Positions 8,907 to 17,834 of a stretch of 64,000 bases of DNA are shown here, in pieces. The notes under the pieces are model-generated. The model did no database searches, had not been told where the DNA came from, and saw only the letters and a program-made list of their open reading frames with translations. The stretch is from MFD01275-c22 sp963705885 (GTDB lineage Bacteria; Actinomycetota; Actinomycetes; JACCUZ01): the NCBI GenBank assembly GCA_963705885.1, contig OY970120.1, positions 3,348,001 to 3,412,000 of the forward strand, given 5' to 3'. The position numbers and the translations under genes were made by a program. How positions within the stretch are numbered: the first letter of the stretch is position 1; every line of letters starts with the position of its first letter.

Positions 8907-8945
8907 GACGCGGTGGGACCGAGACGCGGTGGGACCGAGACGCGG
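8907..8945. repeat. 16-base direct tandem repeat, about 2.4 copies
   Basis: GACGCGGTGGGACCGA occurs at 8907-8922 and again at 8923-8938 without change, followed by a partial third copy to 8945. It lies in the 312-base gap between ftsY and the decarboxylase. A perfect 16-base palindrome (GACGGCGCGCGCCGTC, 8954-8969) follows. No coding capacity seen. Confidence 0.8.
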
Positions 8946-9049
8946 CGGCCGGCGACGGCGCGCGCCGTCGGCCGTCGAGCCGTCTGCCGACGAGCCGGAT
9001 CCCCATGATCGGAGCAGATCGGCGCCCGGGCACGACCCCACCTCACTCC

Positions 9050-9118
9050 GGTCAGGGGTTACCGCGCGGGAGGGTCAGGGGTTGTCGCGCACGAGGGTCG
9101 GGGGTCATCGCGCACGAG
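9050..9118. repeat. 23-base imperfect tandem repeat, three copies
   Basis: Three adjoining 23-base units start at 9050, 9073 and 9096, each beginning GGTCnGGGGT and ending in a CGCGC(A)nGAG-like block. Copies 2 and 3 share the terminal CGCGCACGAG exactly. They lie just downstream of ftsY. Together with the 16-base repeat they fill most of the gene-free stretch 8852-9163. Confidence 0.8.
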
Positions 9119-9143
9119 GCGACGCATCGCTCACGCGCCCCAC

Positions 9144-9165
9144 GACCCGGGTGCGTGCCCGGGTC
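9144..9165 (-). terminator. hairpin at the 3' end of ftsY
   Basis: GACCCGGG and CCCGGGTC form a perfect eight-base stem around a six-base loop, overlapping the ftsY stop codon (9164-9166). There is no T-run after it, so it is a weak or factor-assisted terminator candidate. Confidence 0.4.
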
Positions 9166-10300
9166 AGGGCTCCAGGAGGGCGTCGACGAACGCCTCGGGC
9201 TCGAACGGCGCCAGGTCGTCGGCGCCCTCGCCGAGTCCGACGAGCTTCACCGGCACCCCGAGCTCGCGCTGCACTGCGACCACGATGCCGCCCTTGGCCG
9301 TGCCGTCGAGCTTGGTCAGCACGATGCCGCTGACGTCGACGACCTCGGAGAAGACCCGCGCCTGGACCAGGCCGTTCTGCCCGGTGGTCGCGTCGAGCAC
9401 GAGCAGCACCTCGTCGACCGGGCCCTGCCGCTCGACCACCCGCTTGACCTTGCCGAGCTCGTCCATCAGCCCGACCTTGTTCTGCAGCCTCCCGGCGGTG
9501 TCGACCACCACGACGTCGTAGCCGCCCTCGGCGCCCTGCTTCACCGCGTCGAACGCGACGCTCGCCGGGTCGCCGGCCTCCGGTCCTCGGACGACCGGGG
9601 CGCCGACGCGCTCGCCCCACGTCTGCAGCTGGTCGGCGGCCGCGGCGCGGAAGGTGTCGGCCGCTCCCAGGAGCACCGTCCGGCCGTCGGCCACGAGGAC
9701 CCGGGCGAGCTTCCCGACCGTGGTCGTCTTCCCCGTGCCGTTGACCCCGACGACCAGGACGACGGCCGGTCGGCCGTTCGCGCCGTGGGTGCGCAGCCCG
9801 CGGTCGACGTCGGTTCCGACCAGCGTCAGCAGCTCCTCGCGCAGCAGCGTCCGCACCCGGTCGGGGGTGCGGTCGGCGAGGTCCTTGACGCGGGTGCGCA
9901 GCCGGTCCACCAGCTCCTGTGTCGGGGCGACCCCGACGTCCGCGGCGAGCAGGACCTCCTCGACCTCCTCCCAGACCTCGTCGTCGAGCCGCTCCCGGGA
10001 CAGCAGCCCGAGCAGCCCGAAGCCGAGGGAGCGCTGCGACCCGCCCAGGCGGGCGCGCAGCCGACCCAGCCGGCCGGCCACGGGCTCGGGTGTCTCCGTC
10101 GGCGCCTCGACGACCTCGGTCGGGGGCGCGAGCACGGTGACGTCACCGGTCGGTGCGACCTCGACCTCGGTGGTCGGCTCGGTGAGCGGCGGCAGCGACG
10201 CCTTGCGGGGGCGGCGGGCGCGCAGGAGGGCCAGGCCGCCGCCCAGGACGACGAGCAGCGAGACGGCGGCGAGAACGACGACGAGGGTGAGGGTGTCCAT
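9164..10300 (-). CDS. ftsY: signal recognition particle receptor FtsY
   Basis: Membrane-associated SRP receptor GTPase, partner of Ffh. It starts MDTLTLVVVLAAVSLLVVLG, a single N-terminal membrane anchor typical of actinobacterial FtsY. An acidic/proline linker (to about residue 75) leads into the NG domain with VGVNGTGKTTTVGKLA, VVVDTAGRLQNK and TKLDGTAKGG. A TTG nine bases further upstream (10309) keeps the frame, but the ATG at 10300 has the better-spaced GAGAGA. The length of about 378 residues is normal. Its neighbour smc matches the common actinobacterial order. Confidence 0.96.
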   Translation of the reverse strand: MDTLTLVVVLAAVSLLVVLGGGLALLRARRPRKASLPPLTEPTTEVEVAPTGDVTVLAPPTEVVEAPTETPEPVAGRLGRLRARLGGSQRSLGFGLLGLLSRERLDDEVWEEVEEVLLAADVGVAPTQELVDRLRTRVKDLADRTPDRVRTLLREELLTLVGTDVDRGLRTHGANGRPAVVLVVGVNGTGKTTTVGKLARVLVADGRTVLLGAADTFRAAAADQLQTWGERVGAPVVRGPEAGDPASVAFDAVKQGAEGGYDVVVVDTAGRLQNKVGLMDELGKVKRVVERQGPVDEVLLVLDATTGQNGLVQARVFSEVVDVSGIVLTKLDGTAKGGIVVAVQRELGVPVKLVGLGEGADDLAPFEPEAFVDALLEP

Positions 10301-10333
10301 CGCCGGCAAGTCTCTCAGGTGCCGGGAGGAGGG

Positions 10334-10612
10334 TCAGTCGCGTCCGGCGTGCACCAGCACCCGGGCTCCGCGGCGCAGACGCTGCTCGGCCCGCTCGAAC
10401 CGGGCCGACATCGCCCGGGACTTCTCCGGGGTGCTCAGGACGCCCAGCGGCGGGGCCTCGCCCGGGTCGACCCGGTCGGCGACCTCTGCGAGCTTGTCGG
10501 TGAGCCGGCCCGTGCGGGGCACCGCCCGGCCCCGGTAGGGGAAGGCGACGAAGCCGACGACGAGCAGGGCCAGGACGCCGAGGACCATGTGCACGACGAG
10601 CAGCTCGATCAC
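10334..10612 (-). CDS. small membrane protein of unknown function
   Basis: A 92-residue protein starting VIELLVVHMVLGVLALLVVGFVAF, one membrane-spanning helix, followed by a basic/amphipathic region (ARFERAEQRLRRGARVLVHAG) likely in the cytoplasm. The GTG at 10612 follows GGGAAGG at a suitable distance. It lies between smc and ftsY on the same strand and is probably co-transcribed with them. I recognise no domain. Confidence 0.65.
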   Translation of the reverse strand: MIELLVVHMVLGVLALLVVGFVAFPYRGRAVPRTGRLTDKLAEVADRVDPGEAPPLGVLSTPEKSRAMSARFERAEQRLRRGARVLVHAGRD

Positions 10613-10674
10613 GGCGAGAGACCTTCCCGGGGGGTGGGACGCGAAAACGTCAGACGGTCACAGAGTCGCACAGG

Positions 10675-13600
10675 TCAGGCGGACTCGGCCTCGCGCATCC
10701 GCTGGCCGATCACCGTGGTGATGCCGTCGCCGCGCATCGACACGCCGTAGAGCGCGTCCGCGACCTCCATGGTCCGCTTCTGGTGGGTGATGACGATCAG
10801 CTGGCTCGCCTCGCGCAGCTCCTCCATGATCGAGATCAGCCGGCCCAGGTTGGTGTCGTCGAGGGCGGCCTCGACCTCGTCCATGACGTAGAACGGGCTC
10901 GGCCGGGCCCGGAAGATCGCGACGAGCAGCGCGACCGCCGTGAGGGACCGCTCGCCGCCCGACAGCAGCGAGAGCCGCTTGACCTTCTTGCCCGGGGGAC
11001 GGGCCTCGACCTCGATCCCGGTCGTGAGCATGTCGCCGGGGTCGGTGAGCACCAGGCGCCCCTCGCCGCCCGGGAAGAGCCGCGCGAACACGCCCTCGAA
11101 CTCCCGGGCCGTGTCCTGGAACGCCGAGGTGAAGACCTGCTCCACCCGCTCGTCGACCTCGCGGACGATGTCGAGCAGGTCGCGCCGGGTCGCCTTGAGG
11201 TCCTCGAGCTGCTCGGCGAGGAACTGGTGGCGCTCCTCGAGCGCGGAGTACTCCTCCAGCGCCAGCGGGTTGACCCGGCCGAGCAGCGCGAGGGCCCGCT
11301 CGGCCGAGCGCAGCCGCTTCTCCTGCTCGGCGCGGACGTACGGAGTGGGGTCCGGCTCGGTCTCGCGCTCCTCGTCCGGAGCCGGGGGTGACGGCGGCAC
11401 CAGCTGGTGCGGGCCGTACTCCTCCAGCAGCGCGTCGGGCTCGACGCCGAGGTCCTCCAGCGCCTTCTCCTGCAGCGCCTCGATCCGCAGCCGCTGCTCG
11501 GCGCGCGCGACCTCGTCGCGGTGGACGCTGTCGGTGAGGCGCTCGAGCTCCGCGCCGAGCTCGCGCAGGCGTCCCCGCAGGGCGCCCATCTCGTCGTCGC
11601 GGTCCGACCGGGCCCGCTCGGCAGCCTCCCGGGCCTGCGCGGCGCGGGAGAGCGAGTGCTCGAGATGGGCCAGGGCGGCCTGGGCCGCGAGCGCGACCTC
11701 CTGGGCGACCGCCGCCTCCCGGGCCCGGCGCTCGCGTCGGGCGGCAGCCTTCGCGCGCCCCTCCCGCTCCTGCTCGGCGGCGCGCGAGAGCGCGTCGGCG
11801 CGGCCGGCCAGGGCCCGGGCGCGCTCCTCACCGGTGCGGACGGCGAGACGCGCCTCCATCTCGGCCTGCCGACCGGCCCGGGCCGCCCCCTCGAGCTCGT
11901 CGCGCAAGGTGGTGTCCGGCTCGCCGTCGTCGGGCGCCTCCTGCGCCGCGGCCAGCCGGGCCTCGAGCTCGACCAGCGCGGCACGGTCGGCGTCGAGGGC
12001 CTCCCCGGCGGCGGCGATCGAGCGCCGGACGCGGTCGGCCTCGCCGTGGGCGGCCCGGGCCTGCGCGCCGAGCTGCCCCAGCTGCTCCGCGACCGCGGAC
12101 ATGCGGGCGTCGGACTCGTGCAGCCGGTCCAGCGCGGCGTGCACGTCGCGGGTGGCCAGCGCCTGCTCCTCGAGCGCGGTCTGCAGCGAGAAGCGGGCAC
12201 GCTCCAGGCGGTGGCCGGCCTCACCGAGGCGGGCGCCCGCCTCGTCGACCGCGGCCTGGACCTCGAGCAGCGTCGGGGCCGAGCCCGACCCACCGGCAGC
12301 CCGGTCCCGGGCGAGCACGTCTCCCTCGACCGTGACGGCCGTGACGTCGGGGCGCGCCGCGACGAGCGCCCGGGCGGCCCCGAGGTCCTCGACGACGGCC
12401 ACGTCGGCGAGGAGCCGGCCCACCGCGGGGCGCAGGGCGTCCGGGACCCGGACCAGGTCCAGGGCCCGGCGCGCACCGGACGGGAGGTCCGGCCCGCCCT
12501 CGTCGACCGACGCCCCGTCGGACCCGACGAGCAGGCCGACGTGGCCGGAGTCGTGGTCCTTGAGCAGCCGGATCGCGGCCTCGGCGGTCGCGAGGTCGGC
12601 CACGGCCACCGCGTCCGCGGCCGACCCGAGGGCCGCGGCGACGGCCGACTCGTAGCCGTGCTCGACGGTGACGAGGGCCGCGACCGAGCCGAGGACGCCG
12701 GAGAGCCGGTCGGTGGCGGCGAGCACGGTGCCGAAGCCGTCCTTGCCGGCGAGGCCGAGCTCCAGGGCCTCCTTGCGCGCGGTGAGTGCGGAGCGCTGCC
12801 GCTCCGCCTCGCGCTCCTCGTCGCGAAGGGCGGCCACCTTCTCGTCGGCCGCCGCGAGGCGCAGGCTGGCCTCCTCGTGGTCGGAGTCCAGGTCCTCCTC
12901 CCCCGCGTCCAGCCCGGCGACCTGGGTCTCGAGGGCGGTGAAGTCCGACTGCGCCCGGGCCGCGCGCTCCCGGGCGCTCTCCAGGGCCGGGGCGAGGCGG
13001 CCGGCCTCGGCCTCGCCGGCCTCCACGCGGCTGCGGGCCGCCGCGACCTGCCCGGAGAGGCGGGCGAGCCCCTCCCGCCGGTCGGCGGCCGCCCGGGTGG
13101 CGGCCGTCACCCGCTGCTGCTCGCCGGCGAGGGCCTGCTCGGCCTCCTGACGGGCGGTCACCGCCGTGGCGAGCGCGTCGCGGTCGCGTGCGACTGCCTG
13201 CTCGATCTCCTGCTCCTCGGCGCGCACCTGGGCGGCCTGGGCCTCGAGGGCCTCCGGGTCCCGCCCGGGCCGCTCGTCCTCGGGCTCGGCCGCGAGGTGG
13301 CGCACCCGCTCCGCCGCGAGTCCACCGGTCCCCCGGAACCGCTCGCGGAGGGAGGACAGGCGGTACCAGGTCTCCTGCGCGCGGGCCAGGGCCGGGGCCT
13401 CCGCGGCCGCGGTCTCCTCGAGGGCCCCCTCGCGGGCGGTCGCCTCGGCCAGCTCGGCCTCGACCTCGGCCCGCCGTGCGCGCAGGGCGGTCTCGTCGGC
13501 GACCTCCGCCTCCAGGCTGGAGGTGAGCTGGACCAGGTCGTCGGCCAGCAGCCGCAGCCGCGCGTCGCGCAGGTCGGACTGGATGACCGCCGCCCGCCGC

Positions 13601-14259
13601 GCGACCTCGGCCTGGCGGCCGAGCGGCTTGAGCTGGCGGCGCAGCTCGACCGTGAGGTCCTGCACCCGGGTCAGGTTGGCCTGCATCGCGTCGAGCTTGC
13701 GGAGAGCCTTCTCCTTGCGCTTGCGGTGCTTGAGGACGCCCGCGGCCTCCTCGATGAAGCCGCGGCGCTCGTCGGGGCCGGCGGAGAGCACGGCGTCGAG
13801 CTGGCCCTGCCCGACGATGACGTGCATCTCGCGCCCGATGCCCGAGTCGGAGAGCAGCTCCTGGACGTCGAGCAGGCGGCAGGCGTTGCCGTTGATCGCG
13901 TACTCCGAGCCGCCGTTGCGGAACATGATCCGCGAGATGGTGACCTCGGCGTAGTCGATCGGCAGCGCCCCGTCGGTGTTGTCGATCGTGAGGCTGACCT
14001 CGGCGCGCCCGAGCGGCGCCCGCCCTGTCCCCGGCGAGCCGGCCGACGCCGCCGACCCGGCGAAGATGACGTCCTCCATCTTGCCGCCGCGCAACGACTT
14101 GGCGCCCTGCTCGCCCATGACCCAGGCGAGGGCGTCGACGACGTTGGACTTGCCCGAGCCGTTCGGCCCGACGACGCAGGTGATGCCCGGCTCGAAGTGG
14201 AAGGTCGTCGCCGACGCGAAGGACTTGAAGCCCTTGAGGGTGAGGCTCTTCAGGTGCAC
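10675..14259 (-). CDS. smc: chromosome segregation ATPase SMC
   Basis: Structural-maintenance-of-chromosomes protein that forms the condensin core with ScpA/ScpB. It has the N-terminal Walker A (VVGPNGSGKSNVVDALAWVMGEQ), a long coiled coil, a central hinge (around residues 500-650), a second coiled coil, and the C-terminal signature LSGGERSLTAVALLVAIF plus Walker B YVMDEVEAALDD. GTG at 14259 (VHLKSLTLKGFKSFA) is preferred over a start nine codons upstream because it matches the family N-terminus and has AGGAG nine bases before it. The result is 1194 residues. Confidence 0.97.
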   Translation of the reverse strand: MHLKSLTLKGFKSFASATTFHFEPGITCVVGPNGSGKSNVVDALAWVMGEQGAKSLRGGKMEDVIFAGSAASAGSPGTGRAPLGRAEVSLTIDNTDGALPIDYAEVTISRIMFRNGGSEYAINGNACRLLDVQELLSDSGIGREMHVIVGQGQLDAVLSAGPDERRGFIEEAAGVLKHRKRKEKALRKLDAMQANLTRVQDLTVELRRQLKPLGRQAEVARRAAVIQSDLRDARLRLLADDLVQLTSSLEAEVADETALRARRAEVEAELAEATAREGALEETAAAEAPALARAQETWYRLSSLRERFRGTGGLAAERVRHLAAEPEDERPGRDPEALEAQAAQVRAEEQEIEQAVARDRDALATAVTARQEAEQALAGEQQRVTAATRAAADRREGLARLSGQVAAARSRVEAGEAEAGRLAPALESARERAARAQSDFTALETQVAGLDAGEEDLDSDHEEASLRLAAADEKVAALRDEEREAERQRSALTARKEALELGLAGKDGFGTVLAATDRLSGVLGSVAALVTVEHGYESAVAAALGSAADAVAVADLATAEAAIRLLKDHDSGHVGLLVGSDGASVDEGGPDLPSGARRALDLVRVPDALRPAVGRLLADVAVVEDLGAARALVAARPDVTAVTVEGDVLARDRAAGGSGSAPTLLEVQAAVDEAGARLGEAGHRLERARFSLQTALEEQALATRDVHAALDRLHESDARMSAVAEQLGQLGAQARAAHGEADRVRRSIAAAGEALDADRAALVELEARLAAAQEAPDDGEPDTTLRDELEGAARAGRQAEMEARLAVRTGEERARALAGRADALSRAAEQEREGRAKAAARRERRAREAAVAQEVALAAQAALAHLEHSLSRAAQAREAAERARSDRDDEMGALRGRLRELGAELERLTDSVHRDEVARAEQRLRIEALQEKALEDLGVEPDALLEEYGPHQLVPPSPPAPDEERETEPDPTPYVRAEQEKRLRSAERALALLGRVNPLALEEYSALEERHQFLAEQLEDLKATRRDLLDIVREVDERVEQVFTSAFQDTAREFEGVFARLFPGGEGRLVLTDPGDMLTTGIEVEARPPGKKVKRLSLLSGGERSLTAVALLVAIFRARPSPFYVMDEVEAALDDTNLGRLISIMEELREASQLIVITHQKRTMEVADALYGVSMRGDGITTVIGQRMREAESA

Positions 14260-14347
14260 GCGGGGGTTCTCCTCGCGTCCCGGCACCGGGGTCGCCGCGC
14301 GGGGCGGGTGCGGTCAGGACGTACGTCGGGCGGGGAAGGCCGGGGCC

Positions 14348-14353
14348 ACCCTA
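14348..14353 (-). promoter_or_regulatory. candidate smc -10 element
   Basis: TAGGGT on the minus strand, about 90 bases before the smc start, is a standard actinobacterial -10 hexamer. No convincing -35 was seen. Confidence 0.35.
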
Positions 14354-14373
14354 CCCGCCGCCGGGCAGCCGGA

Positions 14374-14412
14374 CGGCCCGGCGCGCCGCGCGGCTGCGGC
14401 GCCTCCGGGCCG
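14374..14412 (-). terminator. GC-rich hairpin after the LVIVD gene
   Basis: CGGCCCGG (14374-14381) and CCGGGCCG (14405-14412) pair perfectly around a GC-rich loop just below the stop codon of the LVIVD gene. There is no T-run. Possible terminator separating it from smc. Confidence 0.35.
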
Positions 14413-14423
14413 GGCGGCGCGGG

Positions 14424-15929
14424 TCAGCGCGCGGGGACCGTCGCCAGCCGGCGGCGCCGCAGCAGCGCCAGTCCGCCCAGGCCGAGCACGGCCGCGGCGA
14501 GGACCGTCACCGCCGGGTCGACGCCCGCGCCGCCAGGGACGCCGAGCGTCCCGAGCAGCGGCGTGGAGCCGCCCGTCCCCGGGAGGTCCACCGTGTAGAC
14601 GTCCAGCCCGCGGACCGCGTCGACCGTGTAGACGATGTTGGTCTTGCTCGACGTGGCCTTGCCGCTCTTGGTGCGCTGCGGGACCCAGTAGGCGTCCCAC
14701 ACCTCGGAGAGGCCGCTGGCGACGTAGCCGTACTCCTTGAGGTCCCGCGGGTCCCGGGCGTCGATCAGGCGCAGGCCGCCCTCGTAGTAGCCCTGGGCGA
14801 CGATGCCGCTCTGGTGCACGTCGAACCAGTGCGCGGAGCAGAAGGCCATGTGGGGCGTCGACACGCCCTCCCCGAGGTCGACCGGGTTGATGAGGTCCAG
14901 CGGGTGGATCGAGCCGGGGGTGCCGTCGAGGCTGGTGACCTGCCAGGTCTGCAAGCTGCCGGCCTTGCTGCAGTCGGTCTGGACGTAGTCCTCCTCGGTC
15001 ACCAGCAGGACGTTGCCCTTGGCCAGGCTCGGTGCGGCGGACGCGGTGAAGCTCGACGCGTTGGGCCGGTCGGCGTTGTGGTGGATGAAGTTGTTCCACG
15101 GGTCCGAGACGCCGTTGGCGTCGGTGGTCGCGGCGAGGCGGGGGGACGTCGGGTCGGAGACGTCGAAGACGGCGCTGCCGGCCGAGCCGGTGTGGATGCC
15201 GTAGCCGGCCTCGTCGAAGTTCCACTTGTGGCCGGCGCCGCGGCTGAACTCGGGGCTGGGACCCGCCGCGGGCGAGGCGAAGACCCCCACCTCGCGAGGG
15301 GCGTCGAGGTCGCGAAGGTCGACGATCGAGTACTTCCCGGCGCTGCCCGCGGTGTAGGCGTAGCGGCAGTCGGTCTCGTCGATGCAGGCGACGGTGTGGG
15401 TGTTGGTCGTCGTCTTCACGCTGGACCGGATGTGCGGGTTCGCCGGGTCGGTCACGTCGACGACGAACACCTCGTTGTCCTCGCCGAGGTACGTCGGGTT
15501 GGTCGGGCTGTACTCCACGAGGTCGGCTCCGACGAGGACGAACCGGTTGACGACGCCGTCGACCTTCTTCTCGCCGTAGTTCATCGCCTCGTTCTCGAAC
15601 ACGAGGTTGGGCAGCGTGCCGGTGAGCCTCGGCCGGACCGGGTCCGAGACGTCGAACACGGAGATGCTGTCCGTGCTCGAGACGTAGAAGTACGGCGCGC
15701 TCCTGGCGAAGACCCCGGAGATCGCGGCGGTGTCCGGGACGTTGCCGACGAAGCGGATGTTGGGGCTGCTGATCACCGGGACGCTGACGCCGTCGGTGAA
15801 CCGCTGGCGCTTCTCGGCAGACTTGGACTCGTCGTTCTGGTGGGCGGCCGCCGGTGCGGCGGCGGCCCCGCCGGCCAGCACCAGGGCGGCGGCGACGGCG
15901 AGCGGGCGGAAGAAGTGGCGGACGGGCAC
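14424..15929 (-). CDS. secreted LVIVD repeat protein with C-terminal anchor
   Basis: Probable exported beta-propeller protein. Its N-terminus has a signal peptide (basic start, FRPLAVAAALVLAGGAAAAPAAA, cleavage near residue 29). The body carries repeated SVFDVSDPVRPRLTG / VFVVDVTDPANPHIRS / SAVFDVSDPTSPRLAAT / LRLIDARDPRDLKEYG units, the LVIVD signature. The C-terminus has a hydrophobic helix followed by RRRR, so it is likely tethered at the membrane with the propeller outside. The start is GTG 15929 with GGAGG nine bases upstream. Function unknown; a calcium-binding or matrix role is possible but not shown. Confidence 0.8.
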   Translation of the reverse strand: MPVRHFFRPLAVAAALVLAGGAAAAPAAAHQNDESKSAEKRQRFTDGVSVPVISSPNIRFVGNVPDTAAISGVFARSAPYFYVSSTDSISVFDVSDPVRPRLTGTLPNLVFENEAMNYGEKKVDGVVNRFVLVGADLVEYSPTNPTYLGEDNEVFVVDVTDPANPHIRSSVKTTTNTHTVACIDETDCRYAYTAGSAGKYSIVDLRDLDAPREVGVFASPAAGPSPEFSRGAGHKWNFDEAGYGIHTGSAGSAVFDVSDPTSPRLAATTDANGVSDPWNNFIHHNADRPNASSFTASAAPSLAKGNVLLVTEEDYVQTDCSKAGSLQTWQVTSLDGTPGSIHPLDLINPVDLGEGVSTPHMAFCSAHWFDVHQSGIVAQGYYEGGLRLIDARDPRDLKEYGYVASGLSEVWDAYWVPQRTKSGKATSSKTNIVYTVDAVRGLDVYTVDLPGTGGSTPLLGTLGVPGGAGVDPAVTVLAAAVLGLGGLALLRRRRLATVPAR

Positions 15930-16000
15930 GGGTGGGACCTCCGGGGCACGGTGTCGCGTGGGGTCGCCACGCGTCTCGTCACCCGGTCAACGAGGCAGGG

Positions 16001-16014
16001 GTGACCGAGGTCAC
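16001..16014. promoter_or_regulatory. small inverted repeat upstream of the LVIVD gene
   Basis: GTGAC-CGAG-GTCAC, a perfect 5+5 dyad about 72 bases before the LVIVD start codon, is suitably placed for an operator. It is short, so chance is possible. Confidence 0.25.
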
Positions 16015-16082
16015 GTTCCCCGTCCCGGGCCGCGCAAAACGGGACGAAAGACGTGACAGGGCGGTCACGCTCCGGACATGCG

Positions 16083-16108
16083 AACGGGACGCCAGTCGGC
16101 GTCCCGTT
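16083..16108 (-). terminator. strong hairpin downstream of the small coiled-coil gene
   Basis: AACGGGACGCC and GGCGTCCCGTT form a perfect 11-base stem with a four-base loop, 53 bases after the stop codon at 16161. The minus-strand end has only two Ts, but stem quality makes termination likely. Confidence 0.6.
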
Positions 16109-16160
16109 GCGGATCCCGGTCTCCCGGGGTGGTCGTCGGTGCCCGTGGGGTGTCGCCCGG

Positions 16161-16358
16161 TCAGGCGAGCGCGGGCTCCTTGACGACGTCGAGGGAGATC
16201 AGGTGGCTGTCCGTGACGCTCGCGGCGAGGGCGTCGTTCTCGGCGCGCAGCCGGACCACCTCGGCCTCCAGCGACCGTACTCGCTCGTGCAGCCTGCGCA
16301 TCTCCATCACTGTCCGGGGGTCCGGACCACCGACATGACCGATCAGAGCCTTCGCCAT
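16161..16358 (-). CDS. small conserved actinobacterial coiled-coil protein
   Basis: A 65-residue protein beginning MAKALIGHVGGPDPR, then a leucine/arginine heptad region (RRLHERVRSLEAEVVRLRAEN) that should form a short coiled coil, and a C-terminal SLDVVKEPALA. I recognise this layout as a small protein common in actinobacteria but know no function for it. The start at 16358 is chosen over an upstream ATG (16406) because GGAGG sits eight bases before it. It stands alone between convergent-free gaps with its own promoter and terminator candidates. Confidence 0.75.
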   Translation of the reverse strand: MAKALIGHVGGPDPRTVMEMRRLHERVRSLEAEVVRLRAENDALAASVTDSHLISLDVVKEPALA

Positions 16359-16464
16359 GCGTTGATCCTCCACGTGCTCCGGCCCGCGACGCTGCGGGTC
16401 GCTCATCGGGGTCGTCGCTCGGGTGTCCGGGGTGACGGCACCCGAGGCCTGCTCGACGTGTTAC

Positions 16465-16494
16465 CAGGGTCGCACCCTGTCACCGCAGGGTCAA
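16465..16494 (-). promoter_or_regulatory. promoter with overlapping dyad for the small coiled-coil gene
   Basis: TTGACC (16489-16494, minus strand) and GACCCT (16466-16471) are 17 bases apart. The -10 is inside CAGGGT-CGC-ACCCTG (16465-16479), a perfect six-base inverted repeat, and a further CAGGGTCA half-site overlaps the -35. This suggests a repressed promoter. Confidence 0.4.
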
Positions 16495-16581
16495 TAGGTC
16501 ACGGCGTGATCACGAGTCCCGACATGGGCCGAACGGGTGATGCGGCCTCCACCAACCGGGGCAGAGCGGGCACCGTGCCGG

Positions 16582-17781
16582 TCAGGTGCAGGCGCAGACC
16601 AGCCGGGCCGTCTCCGGCAGGAGACCGCCGGCCCCGGGGACCACGGCCGCCGACCCCCGCCCGTCCGGGTCCCAGACGCTCACCCGGCGCGGGCCGCGGT
16701 CGCCGGTCACGAAGAAGACCGGCCCGCCCACGGCACCGATGAGGCCCGCCTCGGGGTCGACCCCGAGGGAGCCCGCCACCAGCAGGGCGTTGTCCCCTCC
16801 GGGGACGAGCCGGGCCAGGGCCCGCACGCTCGCGTCGCCGGTGCGCGCGACCGGCACGAGGGTGGCCGTCGTCCCGCCCGGCCCCCCGACGCCGAACTCC
16901 CACCCGGGTGGCGGGGCCACCGCGCGGGCCCGGACGTCGTCGCGGGTGACGCTCACGACCAGGACGCGGCAGCCGGGGCCGGGGCAGTCGCCGGACTCGG
17001 TGAGCACCCAGTCGGCCGCGATCCCCAGCAGGCGGCCGTACGTCCCCAGGAGCCGGACGGCCGTCTCGGGCCCTGCCCCGACGCGCCGCTGCGGCCAGGC
17101 CAGCGCCAGCTCCTGGCCGGCCGCGCCCGGCGCCGGCCGGCTCATGAGCAGCGCCCGCGTGCCGACGGCCGAGATCGTCCCCTCCGGGTACCAGCCCTGC
17201 TCGCGGTCGAAGCCCGGGTAGGGAACCGGCTGCGCGACCCGGCCGGTGGCGACGTCGACCTCGACGACCGAATCGCCGCGCAGGACGACCGCGCGCCCCG
17301 GCGCTCCCGTGGCCGCGACGACGCGCTCGGCCCGCCCGATGTTCGTGGCGGGCGCGGAGCCTCGCGGGGGGACCCGGAACAGCACCCCGTGGTGCACGGC
17401 GACCAGGCTGCCCGCACCCCGGGTCGCCGGGACGTGCACGAGGGGGCCGTCGCTCGGGAACCCGGCCGGCAGCCGCGCGCCCTGGTCCGGGTCGGCCGAC
17501 CCGAGCCTTACGAGGCGGTCGTCCAGCCGGGCGACCAATCGGCTCCTCGGCTCGGGCTCGGGCTCGCCCGCCGGTGCGCGGTCCCCGCCGCGGCCCTGCG
17601 GGGCGTCGGCCGAGAGCAGCCCGCTGGTGGAGAGCAGGAACGCGACCGCGATCACGACGACGAGCAGCAGCACGATCCGCTGCACGTTCGTCGGCCCGCC
17701 GCCACGGGGCTCGCGACCCTGCTCAACGACGTCCCCGACGACGCCCGGGTCGGGCGCCGGCGCACGCGGACCGTCCTGCAC
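16582..17781 (-). CDS. membrane-anchored protein of unknown function
   Basis: About 399 residues: a short hydrophilic N-terminus, one membrane helix (about 34-56, VQRIVLLLVVVIAVAFLLSTS), a proline/glutamate linker, then an extended beta-rich domain likely outside the cell with WD-like repeats and a Cys pair (DCPGPGCRVLVV) plus a C-terminal CACT. A longer frame runs to 17934 but enters mutM. GTG at 17781 has GGGAGG eight bases upstream and avoids the overlap. It resembles the anchored protein at 61539-62849 in overall plan, but I cannot show homology. No named domain. Confidence 0.7.
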   Translation of the reverse strand: MQDGPRAPAPDPGVVGDVVEQGREPRGGGPTNVQRIVLLLVVVIAVAFLLSTSGLLSADAPQGRGGDRAPAGEPEPEPRSRLVARLDDRLVRLGSADPDQGARLPAGFPSDGPLVHVPATRGAGSLVAVHHGVLFRVPPRGSAPATNIGRAERVVAATGAPGRAVVLRGDSVVEVDVATGRVAQPVPYPGFDREQGWYPEGTISAVGTRALLMSRPAPGAAGQELALAWPQRRVGAGPETAVRLLGTYGRLLGIAADWVLTESGDCPGPGCRVLVVSVTRDDVRARAVAPPPGWEFGVGGPGGTTATLVPVARTGDASVRALARLVPGGDNALLVAGSLGVDPEAGLIGAVGGPVFFVTGDRGPRRVSVWDPDGRGSAAVVPGAGGLLPETARLVCACT

Positions 17782-17834
17782 ACCGCCAGCCTCCCTCACC
17801 CCCGCCTCCCGTGCGCCCCGGGGCGCCGAGGTCC

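Noticed and set aside
9050..9118. Tandem repeats considered as a CRISPR array
   Set aside because: The 23-base units abut with no spacers and are imperfect; no cas genes are present.
11407..14598. Plus-strand 1063-codon open frame
   Set aside because: Antisense to smc; the smc reading has all ATPase motifs.
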